From Lota lota (taxonomy: Eukaryota; Chordata; Actinopteri; Gadiformes; Lotidae): DNA of 64,000 bases. Shown in pieces: positions 1 to 11,600 of this stretch. A program made the translations under genes and the position numbers. Each line of letters begins with the position of its first letter. The first letter of the stretch is position 1. The notes beneath the pieces were generated by a model that saw nothing but the letters and a program-made list of their open reading frames with translations, had not been told where the DNA came from and ran no database searches. Location: the NCBI GenBank assembly GCA_026745465.1, contig JACYXH010000178.1:124001-188000 (forward strand), read 5' to 3'.

Positions 1-373
1 AATTTTGTCTATATATTGTTTGGATTGCGTGTTTTGTAGCGCCATATAAATATCATCTTGCAAACAATTTGGCAAGTCCAAACTTTAAAACGAACAGACT
101 TTCGAACAAGGCTTTGCGAATAGGATTGGACTGTGAAATCATCTTGATCATGGCCATCATTTGACAAACGCTCACTGTGATCCTCACTAAATGTGCAACA
201 TATGTTTAGTGCAAGGTATCAGTTTTAGCATTATGTGTCGTTAGCACTGTCCTCCTTTGAGGACTCTTGAAAATGGCGGGATTCCAGAACAAGAAAATAA
301 AACCACGGGTGTTGTGCTGAGAGAGAAAGGGATAAGAAAGAGGCAGAGGGGGCATCTGGGCTGGCAGTCAGGC

Positions 374-464
374 TTAGAAACCAAAGGTGTTCTCCCCGCT
401 GAAGGCCACATAGAGGAAGCCATCCTCGTCCTTCTCCTTGTCGTAAAGCTGGCCCATGGTGAGG
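374..464 (-). pseudogene. Extra copy 1 of gabarapl2 terminal coding exon (distal)
   Basis: The 91-bp minus-strand exon has an intact acceptor (ctgcag before 464), an open frame and a stop at 374-376. It encodes the 27-residue ATG8-family tail beginning [12 protein letters not shown] and ending NTFGF. One codon differs from the other two copies: the Tyr of VAYSG is Phe here (gaa instead of gta on the plus strand near 400). The glycine needed for lipidation is kept. It has no upstream exons of its own; it is either a dead duplicate or an alternative last exon reached by splicing from exon 3 about 4.7 kb upstream. Confidence 0.85.
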
Positions 465-2309
465 CTGCAGCAGGGAAATAGAGAGCAGGTCAGAGAAAGA
501 TCACACTGCAACCCTCCACCAAGCTTTGGAGAAGATCACCACATGCCTCCATACCCAAATGCACCTTGGCATTAATATATATTCTAATGACTCCCCTGCT
601 TTTTTATCCCTGTTCATTTAAGTGTGTGCGTGGTTATGTGTGTATTTTACTGATACTGTCACAAACCTTGGTCATGGATGAAAGCTATACGAGTTTGTGT
701 TCATGTCCCTCCCTTTCTTCATTATCCCTTACATATGTTTATTCTCCATGCCTGTTTTTAAGATGACACAGATGGCCAGGCCTCTATCTCATACCACAGA
801 TTGGGTTTCAGAGGTCTGACATGTTGTGCTTTTAATAAACAAATGAAAGCATTATTACTTATAATTGTTTATTATTATTGGTCAGGTTATCCAGCTACCT
901 GATCTGTACTTTTCAGATATCTAAAATCCTTTTAGATTCATAAAGCATTAAACAATCAAAAATAATATTGATCCAACAACAAAAATACAGTCAAAATATT
1001 ACACATTTCCTAATACTGTATACTGCTGCCCCAGCCTAAACTGGTATTATGATGCACGTTTTAAATAGCAAAATAAAATGTACATCGGTGAAATTATACA
1101 ACAGGTTGTAAACCAATTAATGTAACCAAGTGCAATTGAGTAATCAAGGCGACAGGCTATGATTTGGGTGTGGAGTTGTGGTTATGCCATGGCCTTAAAG
1201 GGAACACATTGGCCTTGTTACAGTAAGAACAGTCTATATAGATATGTGGTATAACCTTTGGTCGTAGTGGAAAGTTATGCGTTTGTGTTAATGTCCCTCC
1301 CTGTGTACATTTTCCTTGCATGCTAGCCTGTTTGAGTTGATTGGAGGATTAGTTAATTGGTGTGCATGTTTAATGTGTGGGTGTGATCCCAGCTGATGGG
1401 CTTGCCAAGTAGCAGCATGGTTTAAAAATCAGTAGTGGACCACACCTTGGTGACCTGTTACCGCTCACCCACAAGTGTTGTGTGTTCATGGGAGTTTTCC
1501 CCTCCCTAACTTTAGTTCAGTTAAATGTAAAATAAATTACTTGTCTTCTGCGTTCAAACCTTGTTTGGTTGGCTTTATTTGTGGCAATCTGAGTAGGGAG
1601 GGGACAACTTCCATGTTACTGGCTGGTTCCCCTAGGCCGGCTGTAACCGTATGGTTAGCTGTATATTAAATAAAGAGCAAAAACTATACTTTATGGGTAA
1701 TTTCTAGTAAGATTTTCTGACCCCACAAATTAATACTGAATATTGCATGTCAATATAGGTGTGACCGTGTGGGTTTGTGTGTGAAGAGCCCAAAAAAGCT
1801 TTCGATATACATTAATCACAATACACTAAACACATATTTGACTTATGTAAGCGTTCACTACACAGTTTGTAATCAAAGTCAGAAAATGTTGATTTTGCCA
1901 AACATAAGTCCTCCTTTCATAATGTAAATCTTAACATTTGTCTCTATATATTGTTTGGATTGTGTTTTTTTGTAGCGCCATATAAATATCATCTTGCACA
2001 CAATCCTGCAAGTCCAAACTTTGAAACGAACAGACTTTCGAACAAGGCTTTGCGAATAGGATTGGACTGTGAAATTATCTTGATCATGGCCATCATTTGA
2101 CAAACGCTCACTGTGATCCTCACTAAATGTACAACATATTTTTAGTGCAAGGTATCCGTTTTAGCATTATGTGTCGTTAGCACTGTCCTCCTTTGAGGAC
2201 TCTTGAAAATGGCGGGATTCCAGAACAAGAAAATAAAACCACGGGTGTTGTGCTGAGAGAGAAAGGGATAAGAAAGAGGCAGAGGGGGCATCTGGGCTGG
2301 CAGTCAGGC

Positions 2310-2400
2310 TTAGAAACCAAAGGTGTTCTCCCCGCTGTAGGCCACATAGAGGAAGCCATCCTCGTCCTTCTCCTTGTCGTAAAGCTGGCCCATGGTGAGG
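2310..2400 (-). pseudogene. Extra copy 2 of gabarapl2 terminal coding exon
   Basis: This 91-bp exon copy has an intact acceptor and a stop at 2310-2312. Its predicted protein tail is identical to that of the proximal exon at 4250-4340. It lies 1.94 kb downstream of that exon in transcription direction. Nothing in the sequence disables it, so it could serve as an alternative terminal exon giving the same protein with a different 3' UTR. Without transcripts it is safest to call it a duplicated exon. Confidence 0.85.
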
Positions 2401-4249
2401 CTGCAGCAGGGAATTAGAGAGCAGGTCAGAGAAAGATCACACTGCAACCCTCCACCAAGCTTTGGAGAAGATCACCACATGCCTCCATACCCAAATGCAC
2501 CTTGGCATTAATATATATTTTAATGACTCCCCTGCTTTTTTATCCCTGTTCATTTAAGTGTGTGTGTGGTTATGTGTGTATTTTACTGATACTGTCACAA
2601 ACCTTGGTCATGGATGAAAGCTATACGAGTTTGTGTTCATGTCCCTCCCTTTCTTCATTATCCCTTACGTATGTTTATTCTCCATGCCTGTTTTTAAGAT
2701 GACACAGATGGCCAGGCCTCTATCTCATACCACAGATTGGGTTTCAGAGGTCTGACATGTTGTGCTTTTAATAAACAAATGAAAGCATTATTACTTATAA
2801 TTGTTTATTATTATTGGTCAGGTTATCCAGCTACCTGACCTGTACTTTTCAGATATCTAAAATCCTTTTAGATTCATAAAGCATTAAACAATCAAAAATA
2901 ATATTGATCCAGCAACAAAAATACAGTCAGAATATTACACATTTCCTAATACTGTATACTGCTGCCCCAGCCTAAACTGGTATTATGATGCACGTTTTAA
3001 ATAGCAAAATAAAATGTACATCGGTGAAATTATACAACAGGTTGTAAACCAATTAATGTAACCAAGTGCAATTGAGTAATCAAGGCGACGGGCTATGATT
3101 TGGGTGTGGAGTTGTGGTTATGCCATGGCCTTAAAGGGAATACATTGTCCTTGTTACAGTAAGAACAGTCTATATAGATATGTGGTATAACCTTTGGTCG
3201 TAGTGGAAAGTTATGCGTTTGTGTTAATGTCCCTCCCTGTGTACATTTTCCTTGCATGCTAGCCTGTTTGAGTTGATTGGATGATTAGTTAATTGGTGTG
3301 CATGTTTAATGTGTGGGTGTGACCCCAGCTGATGGGCTTGCCAAGTAGCAGCATGGTTTAAAAATCCGTAGTGGACCACACCTTGGTGACCTGTTACCGC
3401 TCACCCACAAGTGTTGTGTGTTCATGGGAGTTTTCCCCTCCCTAACTTTTGTTCAGTTAAATGTAAAATAAATTACTTGTCTTCTGCGTTCAAACCTTGT
3501 TTGGTTGGCTTTATTTGTGGCAATCTGAGTAGGGAGGGGACAACTTCCATGTTACTGGCTGGTTCCCCTAGGCCGGCTGTAACCGTATGGTTAGCTGTAT
3601 ATTAAATAAAGAGCAAAAACTATACTTTATGGGTAATTTCTAGTAAGATTTTCTGACCCCACAAATTAATACTGAATATTGCATGTCAATATAGGTGTGA
3701 CCGTGTGGGTTTGTGTGTGAAGAGCCCAAAAAAGCTTTCGATATACATTAATCACAATACACTAAACACATATTTGACTTATGTAAGCGTTCACTACACA
3801 GTTTGTAATCAAAGTCAGAAAATGTTGATTTTGCCAAACATAAGTCCTCCTTTCATAATGTAAATCTTAACATTTGTCTCTATATATTGTTTGGATTGTG
3901 TTTTTTTGTAGCGCCATATAAATATCATCTTGCACACAATCCTGCAAGTCCAAACTTTGAAACAAACAGGCTTTCGAACGAGGCTTTGCAAATATGATTG
4001 GACTGTGAAATTATCTTGATCATGGCCGTCATTTGACAAACGCTCACTGTGATCCTCACTAAATGTACAACATATTTTTAGTGCAAGGTATCAGTTTTAG
4101 CATTATGTGTCGTTAGCACTGTCCTCCTTTGAGGACTCTTGAAAATGGTGAGATTCCAGAACAAGAAAATAAATCCAAGGGTATTGTGCTGAGAGAGAGA
4201 GAGAAAGGGATAAGAAAGGCAGAGGGGGCATCTGGGCTGGCAGTCAGGT

Positions 4250-5778
4250 TTAGAAACCAAAGGTGTTCTCCCCGCTGTAGGCCACATAGAGGAAGCCATC
4301 CTCGTCCTTCTCCTTGTCGTAAAGCTGGCCCATGGTGAGGCTGCAGCAGGGAAATAGAGAGCAGGTCAGAGAAAGATCACACTGCAACCCTCCACCACGC
4401 TTTGGAAAGATTACCACATGCCTCGATACACAAATGCACCTTGGCATTAATATATATTCTGATCGCTTGATTACTTAATTTTGTGTGCGTGTTAAATGTG
4501 TTCATGCTCAGCCTCAAGTATTGCGTGTTCATTGTCCTCTTACGTTTCAGTTTTGTTCAGTTAAATGTAAACAAAATTGTATTCTGCGTTTCAATTCTAT
4601 ATTTGTGGGAAGCGTCCCTACCATTGTTTGACACCGGCTGAGATAATGAGCTCTGGCTCATATGGGAAAGAGTTGTTGTGGTATTTAATTTCAGCTCACA
4701 GACCAAAACAAAACTATGGCTATCTTATAAGCTATTAAACCTAAATTTGGTGGGCCAATTTATGAGTACTGGGTAAGCAAGCTTAAATTGTAGATATATT
4801 TCTAATGTCAAGTAGAAAGTCAAAGATTAAATGAGGAATTTGATTCCCAGCGCACCCCAGAAACCAGGTCAGGGTAGGGGGGTTTTAATCTAAATTGAAG
4901 ACACCCAATCTAGAAATATGGGACTATATTGAAACAGGGTTGGAGCTCTTTGAGAGAAAAGCTTCCAGTAAATGTGTGGGTAATGTGCTGGGACAGTGGG
5001 TGCTGGGATGTTGTGTACCATCCATCATGGAGAAGTTCCACGCAGCATGGAGCGCTGACAACTAATTTCTCAGTGGTTCTCAAAGTGTTACCACGGGACA
5101 TAACTTGCATTCCTAGTGGTGAATGCTAGGAAACAGAAAAGTGGGTGATTGATTGTAAGTAGAGTGTTTATCGACAGTATCTAGTCTAAACAAAGACACA
5201 GCCCTTTCTGTCTCACCTAGACTGGGGCACAGTTTTGTCGACAAAGAGGAAGATGGCTTTCTCGGAGGGCAGTTGGATGCGTTTTCTGATGATCCACATG
5301 AACTGGGCCACGGTGATGTCGGAAGGAACCAGATACTTTCGCTTGTCAATGTCCACTATCTGTGAGCCGGAAACCTTCTCCACGATCACCTAGAAGAGAT
5401 TGCAAACATGCAAAAGGTAATGTAACGCAAAGTGTGTAACATCCTACCCTCTTCAGAGTAGGGTATAATTTTATTATAATAAACATCATATAGTTCCTAC
5501 TTCCTTCCTTGTTAATGTTTTGCCACCTGATCAATTCAGATTGTAAGAAAGTTATTAGAGATTGGACTAGATATTTTACCTTCCATTGTCCTTGTGTATT
5601 ATTTCCTTGAGATTTACCTCACTGAGCCTTGAAAGGTCTTTCAAAGCTACCATGGTTTCAAGACCTACTCTCAAGAGCTCTATTAAACAGGTGGTAAGAT
5701 AAGAGCAGATCAAGTTTACATACACAAAAGGGCCAATAGATTCCACTATTTTCTCAGCTAAGTCAGTTTGACACCTCC

Positions 5779-5873
<95 letters not shown>

Positions 5874-6199
5874 ATATATCAATGTGGGACTAACAGGATT
5901 GTAATGCAATTTCATTAAAGTTGCTTGTGTCTCTGCAGAATAGAACAAAAACAAGGACTTTTTTGTCAGAAAGTAATAAAGCATATTTCAGCCCGGTGGC
6001 CAATAGTGACCCCCTTGTGGATACACTGGGGGCCTTGAGGGGGTGAAACTCTATCTGCCTATGCTTGCAGGTTGGGTGTGTGTATGTCATGGGGGTGCAG
6101 GAGGGGGGTGGAGTTATGAAATGAATGAAGACCCGGGGTAGCTGTACGAGGAACCACAAAGCCCAGTTTATTCTTCCCGGGCTAGATATGTAGGCCCCC

Positions 6200-6230
<31 letters not shown>

Positions 6231-7429
6231 ACACATGCCACTCATGTAGTCAAGCACTCCCTGTAACTCTTTCTTTCATGTCTCTCACTCACTCATCTCT
6301 CTCCCACCCTCCATCTTCATTCCTTCCAGAGCTGCACCCCTCACTCACCGGCACTCTGTCAGGGTATTTGTTGCGTATTTTGGCTGACTCCACACATCTG
6401 TGTTCTACAGGGAGAAACCAGAGACAAACAGGAAGTCCGATTAATTGGATGAGCCCGGGACTCTTAGCCCCCTTTAACCCATCACGACTACTTGATCCTC
6501 ATCGTCCATGCAACAGTCTCTCTCTCACTCTCTCATATCACCAAAAGTAGAAATAATAAAAGTATAATAATCTGTCAGGCCTACTATCAAACCTAACAAG
6601 CAAGCTGTACTGTTAAAGGTGGTTCAGCCCGAGAATCGTCTTGCTTTACATCGCGGTCTATATGGTTTGAAAAGATGTTGCATTTGCCAGGCAGACAACA
6701 GGACAATATATATATTACCACAGCACATGCTTTGATATGCTACAACGGCTTATTGGTTTTATACAGTGCAATGTCTAGGCTGGGTTAGCTTGTATTCTAA
6801 AAGTTCACTAACCATGTACATTTTGAAAATATATAGCACATTATATTGGAATCCCTCTGTTTCCTTTGCCAATGAAAGCATGGCCTGTATACGCCGCTGG
6901 TTAAAGGCCTCGTATGGTATTTGATTAGGCGTGGTGGAGCTTTCCAGCTTTCGACAAGCAAAAGGTTTAACACATTTAACCCTTGCTTTCTATTCTAGCT
7001 GGTTTAAATAAAATATGAAAGGATGTATGTCTACAATGACACGTCTAAATGGCAGTACTACACCAAAATATATATTACTTAAATAGCCTACCACCTGCAC
7101 CGGCTCAGATCGGACAATGCTGCGCTAAGCAATTTACATAGTTTGGGGCATTTAATTAAAAAATATATACATTGTAGAGACTGGATTTTTAACTCGCGTA
7201 GGAGCATATAACCTACTTGTATACTAAATGCAAACGGGAGCTCTATGCGTTAATATGGTAGCAGGGCGTAGACAGACAGAGGACAAAAAAGCATGCACAA
7301 CTGCACTTTGAGGATGACACGCCAAACTATAGACATCAATTCAAATATTCATGACAGTAAAGGACATCCGTTCATAACAATCAAGATCCCTTTACCGAGG
7401 GAATGATCCTCTTTAAACATCCATTTCAT
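4250..7429 (-). CDS. gabarapl2: GABARAPL2 (GATE-16), ATG8-family ubiquitin-like protein; 4 exons
   Basis: Coding exons on the minus strand are 7429-7396, 6404-6349, 5389-5217 and 4340-4250. They sum to 354 nt, or 117 aa plus stop, the usual length for the family. The start reads [11 protein letters not shown], the second exon [11 protein letters not shown], the third carries the ubiquitin-like core ([28 protein letters not shown]), and the tail ends in GENTFGF. All introns have GT-AG ends and phases match. Family knowledge: ATG4 trims after the penultimate Gly, then ATG7/ATG3 attach it to phosphatidylethanolamine on autophagosomes; it also acts in intra-Golgi traffic with NSF and SNAREs. The gene is head to head with tmem231, as in human. 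The tail exon is repeated twice more downstream (2310-2400, 374-464). Intron 2 holds a long (GA)n tract. Confidence 0.96.
5790..5871. repeat. (GA)n microsatellite, gabarapl2 intron 2
   Basis: About 40 uninterrupted AG dinucleotides follow a short TG run. On the gabarapl2 sense strand this is a (CT)n tract about 400 bp upstream of the exon 3 acceptor. Confidence 0.97.
6194..6234. repeat. Poly(C) plus (CA)n tract, gabarapl2 intron 2
   Basis: A run of about 23 C is followed by about 9 CA units. It lies ~115 bp downstream of exon 2 in transcription direction. The rest of intron 2 shows no recognisable element. Confidence 0.95.
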
Positions 7430-7994
7430 TTTGGCCGTATCCTCACACTGAGATGTGATGCTAAAACCAGAATCCTACGCGCAAATAAGCGGTTAATGTC
7501 GAAGTGTTGAGTTGGATCAGATGCTGATACAAAATATCAAAACAAAACGTCTCTAGCTAGAAGCTTCGAACGTCCTGTCTATCGGTGGAAAGGTGATGTC
7601 ACCGTTTGGGCAAACCATTTTGCACAGAAAGTAGGGGGGAGTGTATATTTTTTTTGGTAGCCGTTGTTGCCATGAGACCAGTGACAGTCATGGCAACCAC
7701 TTGCGACGCTAAGCTGAAGGACGGGAAGTAGCCAAAGCATATGGCGCATCGTATTTGAGCAACCTAGCTAATTTACTGGCCAAATAAGTTGTCCTAGCTC
7801 TTTACTTACATCCAAATGCATTTTTTTTGTCAAATATCTGCAGATGGATATACTTTAGTTTTACTTTATTAACTGTGTTCAAATTTCCGTTTGTAAACCG
7901 GGCTTTCTTTAACTACGCTGATATGAATCATTACCGAGTTAGCATTCGTGCTATTTGATTAATTGATGATACTCTGCAGTCGTTTTATGTTGTT
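7430..7994. promoter_or_regulatory. Shared gabarapl2/tmem231 bidirectional promoter region
   Basis: The 565 bp between the two divergent start codons must hold both 5' UTRs and promoters. Visible candidates: a CRE-like TGATGTCAC at 7594-7602, and two inverted RFX-type half-sites, GTTGCCATG at 7666-7674 and CATGGCAAC at 7689-7697. RFX sites are typical of ciliary genes such as tmem231. No TATA box stands out. Start sites cannot be placed from sequence alone. Confidence 0.6.
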
Positions 7995-8563
7995 ATGGCT
8001 TTCTATGAAGTCTATTCTCATCCGGCTTTGATACGGTACAAAACCAGCGTTTGCACGAAGGCAACGTTGTTTCTGGTTGTGGTTTTGTGTCTTACATACA
8101 TTTCACCTCTACTGGTTGCTTACAGAAGCCAAGGTAATGATAAAGACAATGTCAAACCTCCTACTCGTTATTACCACATCGTCCGTTACACTTTTGACGT
8201 GTTTAAGTGCTATGTATTCTTTGCATATTATGCTGTAAATAAATGTATGTCTGGATGATTCGGACATTTTAGCTGTTTAAAGCTGCTTTGTTTTAGGCTT
8301 CTGGATCAAGAGGAGCACCTATGAGGAGCAGCCTGTTGTGAGGTTCCAGTATCAAACTCTTTTGGTTGCATCGACCAACACCAAGGGAGACTATGTTGCC
8401 TGGAGTACGTTTTCCAGTTTTAACAACATGCTTGGGCCCAACCTCCGTATTCCTACAATCTCGGTAAGTAAGAAGCTGGTCACTTATTAAGGGACTCAGT
8501 TGACCGATCATGTGGAACTTCTTAGATTATCATCTAAATCTTGCATCTTGTTAAAGAAACTAT

Positions 8564-8661
<98 letters not shown>

Positions 8662-11600
8662 TGGCCAGGTTCAGGAGCAGGACCAGAACCACGATGGCAA
8701 GTTGGACCGTCTAATCTTGGAAGTGCAGCTTCCTCTCAAGCCCGAGGAGGAGGTGTACAGCGTGCAGCTGCTCCTCACATTCAGCTACCAGCTCTTTGTA
8801 CGTCTGTCTTCCACCTGCTAGCTTGTGTGGGAGAATTTGACTATACCCGTAGAAGGATTATAATCAATATCTTGCCTTATATGCTATATGAATGAGATAA
8901 GCGTGGAAAAACAGTCTTCTGAAGAGACTCTTGCTTCTTAGAATGGTCATCTGATGTTCTGTGCCACCGGTATGTACTAATATTCAGGCCTGGGAACCAA
9001 GGTGACACAAAGCAGTATCGGCCGGAGAGATTCCAGGTTTGATCAGATAGACAAGGCATATATATGGTTTGTTCAGGGACAGTTTACGCCCCTGGCATGA
9101 AGAGTTTGTAAGTTGTCTTCAGGGCTTTAATAACAAGATATGTGAATGACACATGTATGAAAGTGTCTGATACAAAGTTAGAGAATGTTCAGACAAGGAC
9201 ATTCATAGGTTAGGTGATCGCACAAATCCCAGAGTAACAAAATCGACGAAGTTGGTTGGTGGTGAAGCCATGTATGGTAATTGTTTGATAACAACCCTGT
9301 CTCGGAGCTTATGGAAGGAATCACAGAAGCGAGAATATAAAAACTGTTGGTCAAAGCTGGAAAGGCAGGTGTTCTGCAGACCAGCTCGGCTTTTGTATTA
9401 CTTTGTTAAAGTTCCACAACATTTGCAATGTAATATACTATGCAACATCTTTATTGTGTTAACATATTACTTTATAGTATCACATTTGTCCATTTCAGTC
9501 AAGCCCAAATTAAACCATATCATCAGGTGGCAAGACCCCTGCAGCTGTCTGGTTCCAAGAAACGCTCTGGTTCCAGGAAATATTTTTTTTCCTTTTTTTC
9601 TTCATTCAGAGGATGTCCACTGTTGTGATGCAGAGCCTGGCCTACATCCAGTACTCCTCTCCAGTTCCCGGAGCACAGCTGTTTGTCGCTGGAGACCTGA
9701 GGTTACAGCAGAGAGTCCCGCTGCCTCACCGAGGCCTCTACAATGTTTACAATGTGAGCGAACAATGCCGTCCCCCTCTCCTTTTTTAAAATGATCATTT
9801 TTAGTAATGCACTGATCGATCGGGCACCGATCATTAATGGCCGATATACGCCCCAAACACGTGATCGGTGATCGGCCGATCAACTTGAAATTTGCAGATT
9901 GCAGGAGCCAATTACCTTACTCAAAAACTGCTACATGGGAGCTTAACTGCTCAAGACGTGCCGTCATTAGGTTCAGTCACTGAGACAGTAATATTATCCT
10001 GCGTTAACGTAATTGATCTTGACTCACAATAAAGGTACGTTTCACTTAACCATAGAAATAGCTTTTTGTTGATCTCGGTTATAGGATGCAATAACTACCC
10101 TGCATCTCAACAGGCTTCATTCTCCCTGTGTTTTTTTTTATATAGGTTTGCGCTAAAAGTAGTAGACCTTGCTGCTCCGCCGCTTTAATGGAAGATGAGC
10201 GAGAGTGATTTTCAATATAATTATGTCTCTAAACGGAGTAACCAAAGCGTTACGAACGATTACAGCCATAGTACGTTACTGTCAAAGTTTCTACAATGTG
10301 AATTTAAGCTTTTCTTGTAAGCTATACTTTATAACAGCGCTGTCCACTGTAGCTGGACCCCCAGTCTGAGCTCGTGAGTGAAGCCATAGACCGCGCTCCT
10401 TTCATCGGCATGGATCTCACAAAGAGTCTATGTTACGCAAATACAGTATACTCTTCCTTTGCATATCGGTTATTTATGTTATTTATATAGTAATTGTAGT
10501 TTTGGCTCAATGTATTTGTCCCAATGATACAGTTCTAACTTGTTTCCGTGTTTCCGTTTGTGCAAAACTCTAAATAAATCCCAATAAATGATGAAAGTAA
10601 CGTAAAACTGAAAATTTGGTCGTGTTAACGCAACATTTCTAAGACGTTATTTTCTCTAATGGCCTTCCATATGAAGCTGTGTTCACACCAAAAGCTAAGC
10701 GAATTTTCAATTTGTGTTACTCGTGCGACTTTGAACGCGCGAACCGCAAGCATTTACTTGTGCTAAGACCGAGGGGCTTACTACTCGTAAACTCCAACGT
10801 TTCTTCCGGCAGCCCTGGCCGAGATAACCACTGACTCTGTACTTGGGGAAGTCCCAGAGACGTTGGAGAACCCAACGCCGTCTTGTCTGGGTTCATAACA
10901 CCATCCGGACGGAGGCACACATAACTCGGTGAATTTAATAGTCTTCTCCAGGAGCTGCGTCTGGATGACTGCCGCTTTTGTGATTCAATCAGGACATCAG
11001 TACGTGAGTGACGCTGAGTGAATCTCAATGCTGACAGGCTTTCATGACGCAGCTTCATGCAAATTTCGCGCTGAAGGTCAAATATTTCAACTCCAACGAT
11101 CACGCGAATGAGGCGAATTCACGTTGTTCACGCAAGTAAAACTTTCGTGAATTTCGGATCGCGCCATTCGCGCCACCGGTGACGCCCAGCGAGAAATTCG
11201 TGTTAACCAGGATGATAGGTCAGTTGAAGACATGACAAGCGCGTAGGTTTATAATGAGCATACTCTTGTTTATGTATTTCTATGTACAGTGAGGGAAAAA
11301 AGTATTTGATCCCCTGCTGATTTTGTACGTTTGCCCACTGGCAAAGACATAATCAGTCTATAATTTTAATGGTAGGTTTATTTGAACAGTGAGAGACAGA
11401 ATAACAACAAATATATCCAGAAAAACACATGTCAAAAATCAGTATTTGACCCCCTCTCAATCAGAAAGTTCAGAAGAAGTCTTTTATACAGGTAACGAGC
11501 TGAGATTAGGAGCACACTCTTAAAGGGAGCGCTCCTAATCTCCGTTTGTTACCTGTATAAAAGACACCTGTCCACAGAAGCAATCAATCAGATTCCAAAC

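Larger units (their letters stand above)
1..4460. repeat. Tandem array of ~1.94 kb unit carrying the gabarapl2 last exon
   Basis: Bases 1-1935 recur almost identically from about 1936 to 3870 (period 1936, for example 241 to 2177), and a third, shorter copy runs to about 4460, where it merges into gabarapl2 intron 3. Copies 1 and 2 differ by scattered single bases only. The third copy lacks about 0.75 kb present in the others (585-1337 and 2521-3273). The window starts inside the array, so more copies may lie to the left. Each unit holds one 91-bp exon on the minus strand plus downstream and intronic sequence. Confidence 0.95.

Noticed and set aside
257..481. Plus-strand frames repeated in each array unit (257, 2193, 4129)
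   Set aside because: They run antisense through the gabarapl2 tail exon; conservation between units only reflects recent duplication.
8570..8821. Open frames made of VCVCVC or THTHTH repeats at every (GT)n/(CA)n tract (also 39299, 42239, 57151, 58346, 61271)
   Set aside because: They are microsatellites read as protein. Real exons beside some of them (tmem231 exon 3, spire2 exon 4) are placed by splice sites instead.
9252..9794. 180-codon plus-strand frame over tmem231 intron 3 and exon 4
   Set aside because: It reads exon 4 in a wrong frame; the true exon is 9610-9753 with proper splice sites and conserved protein.
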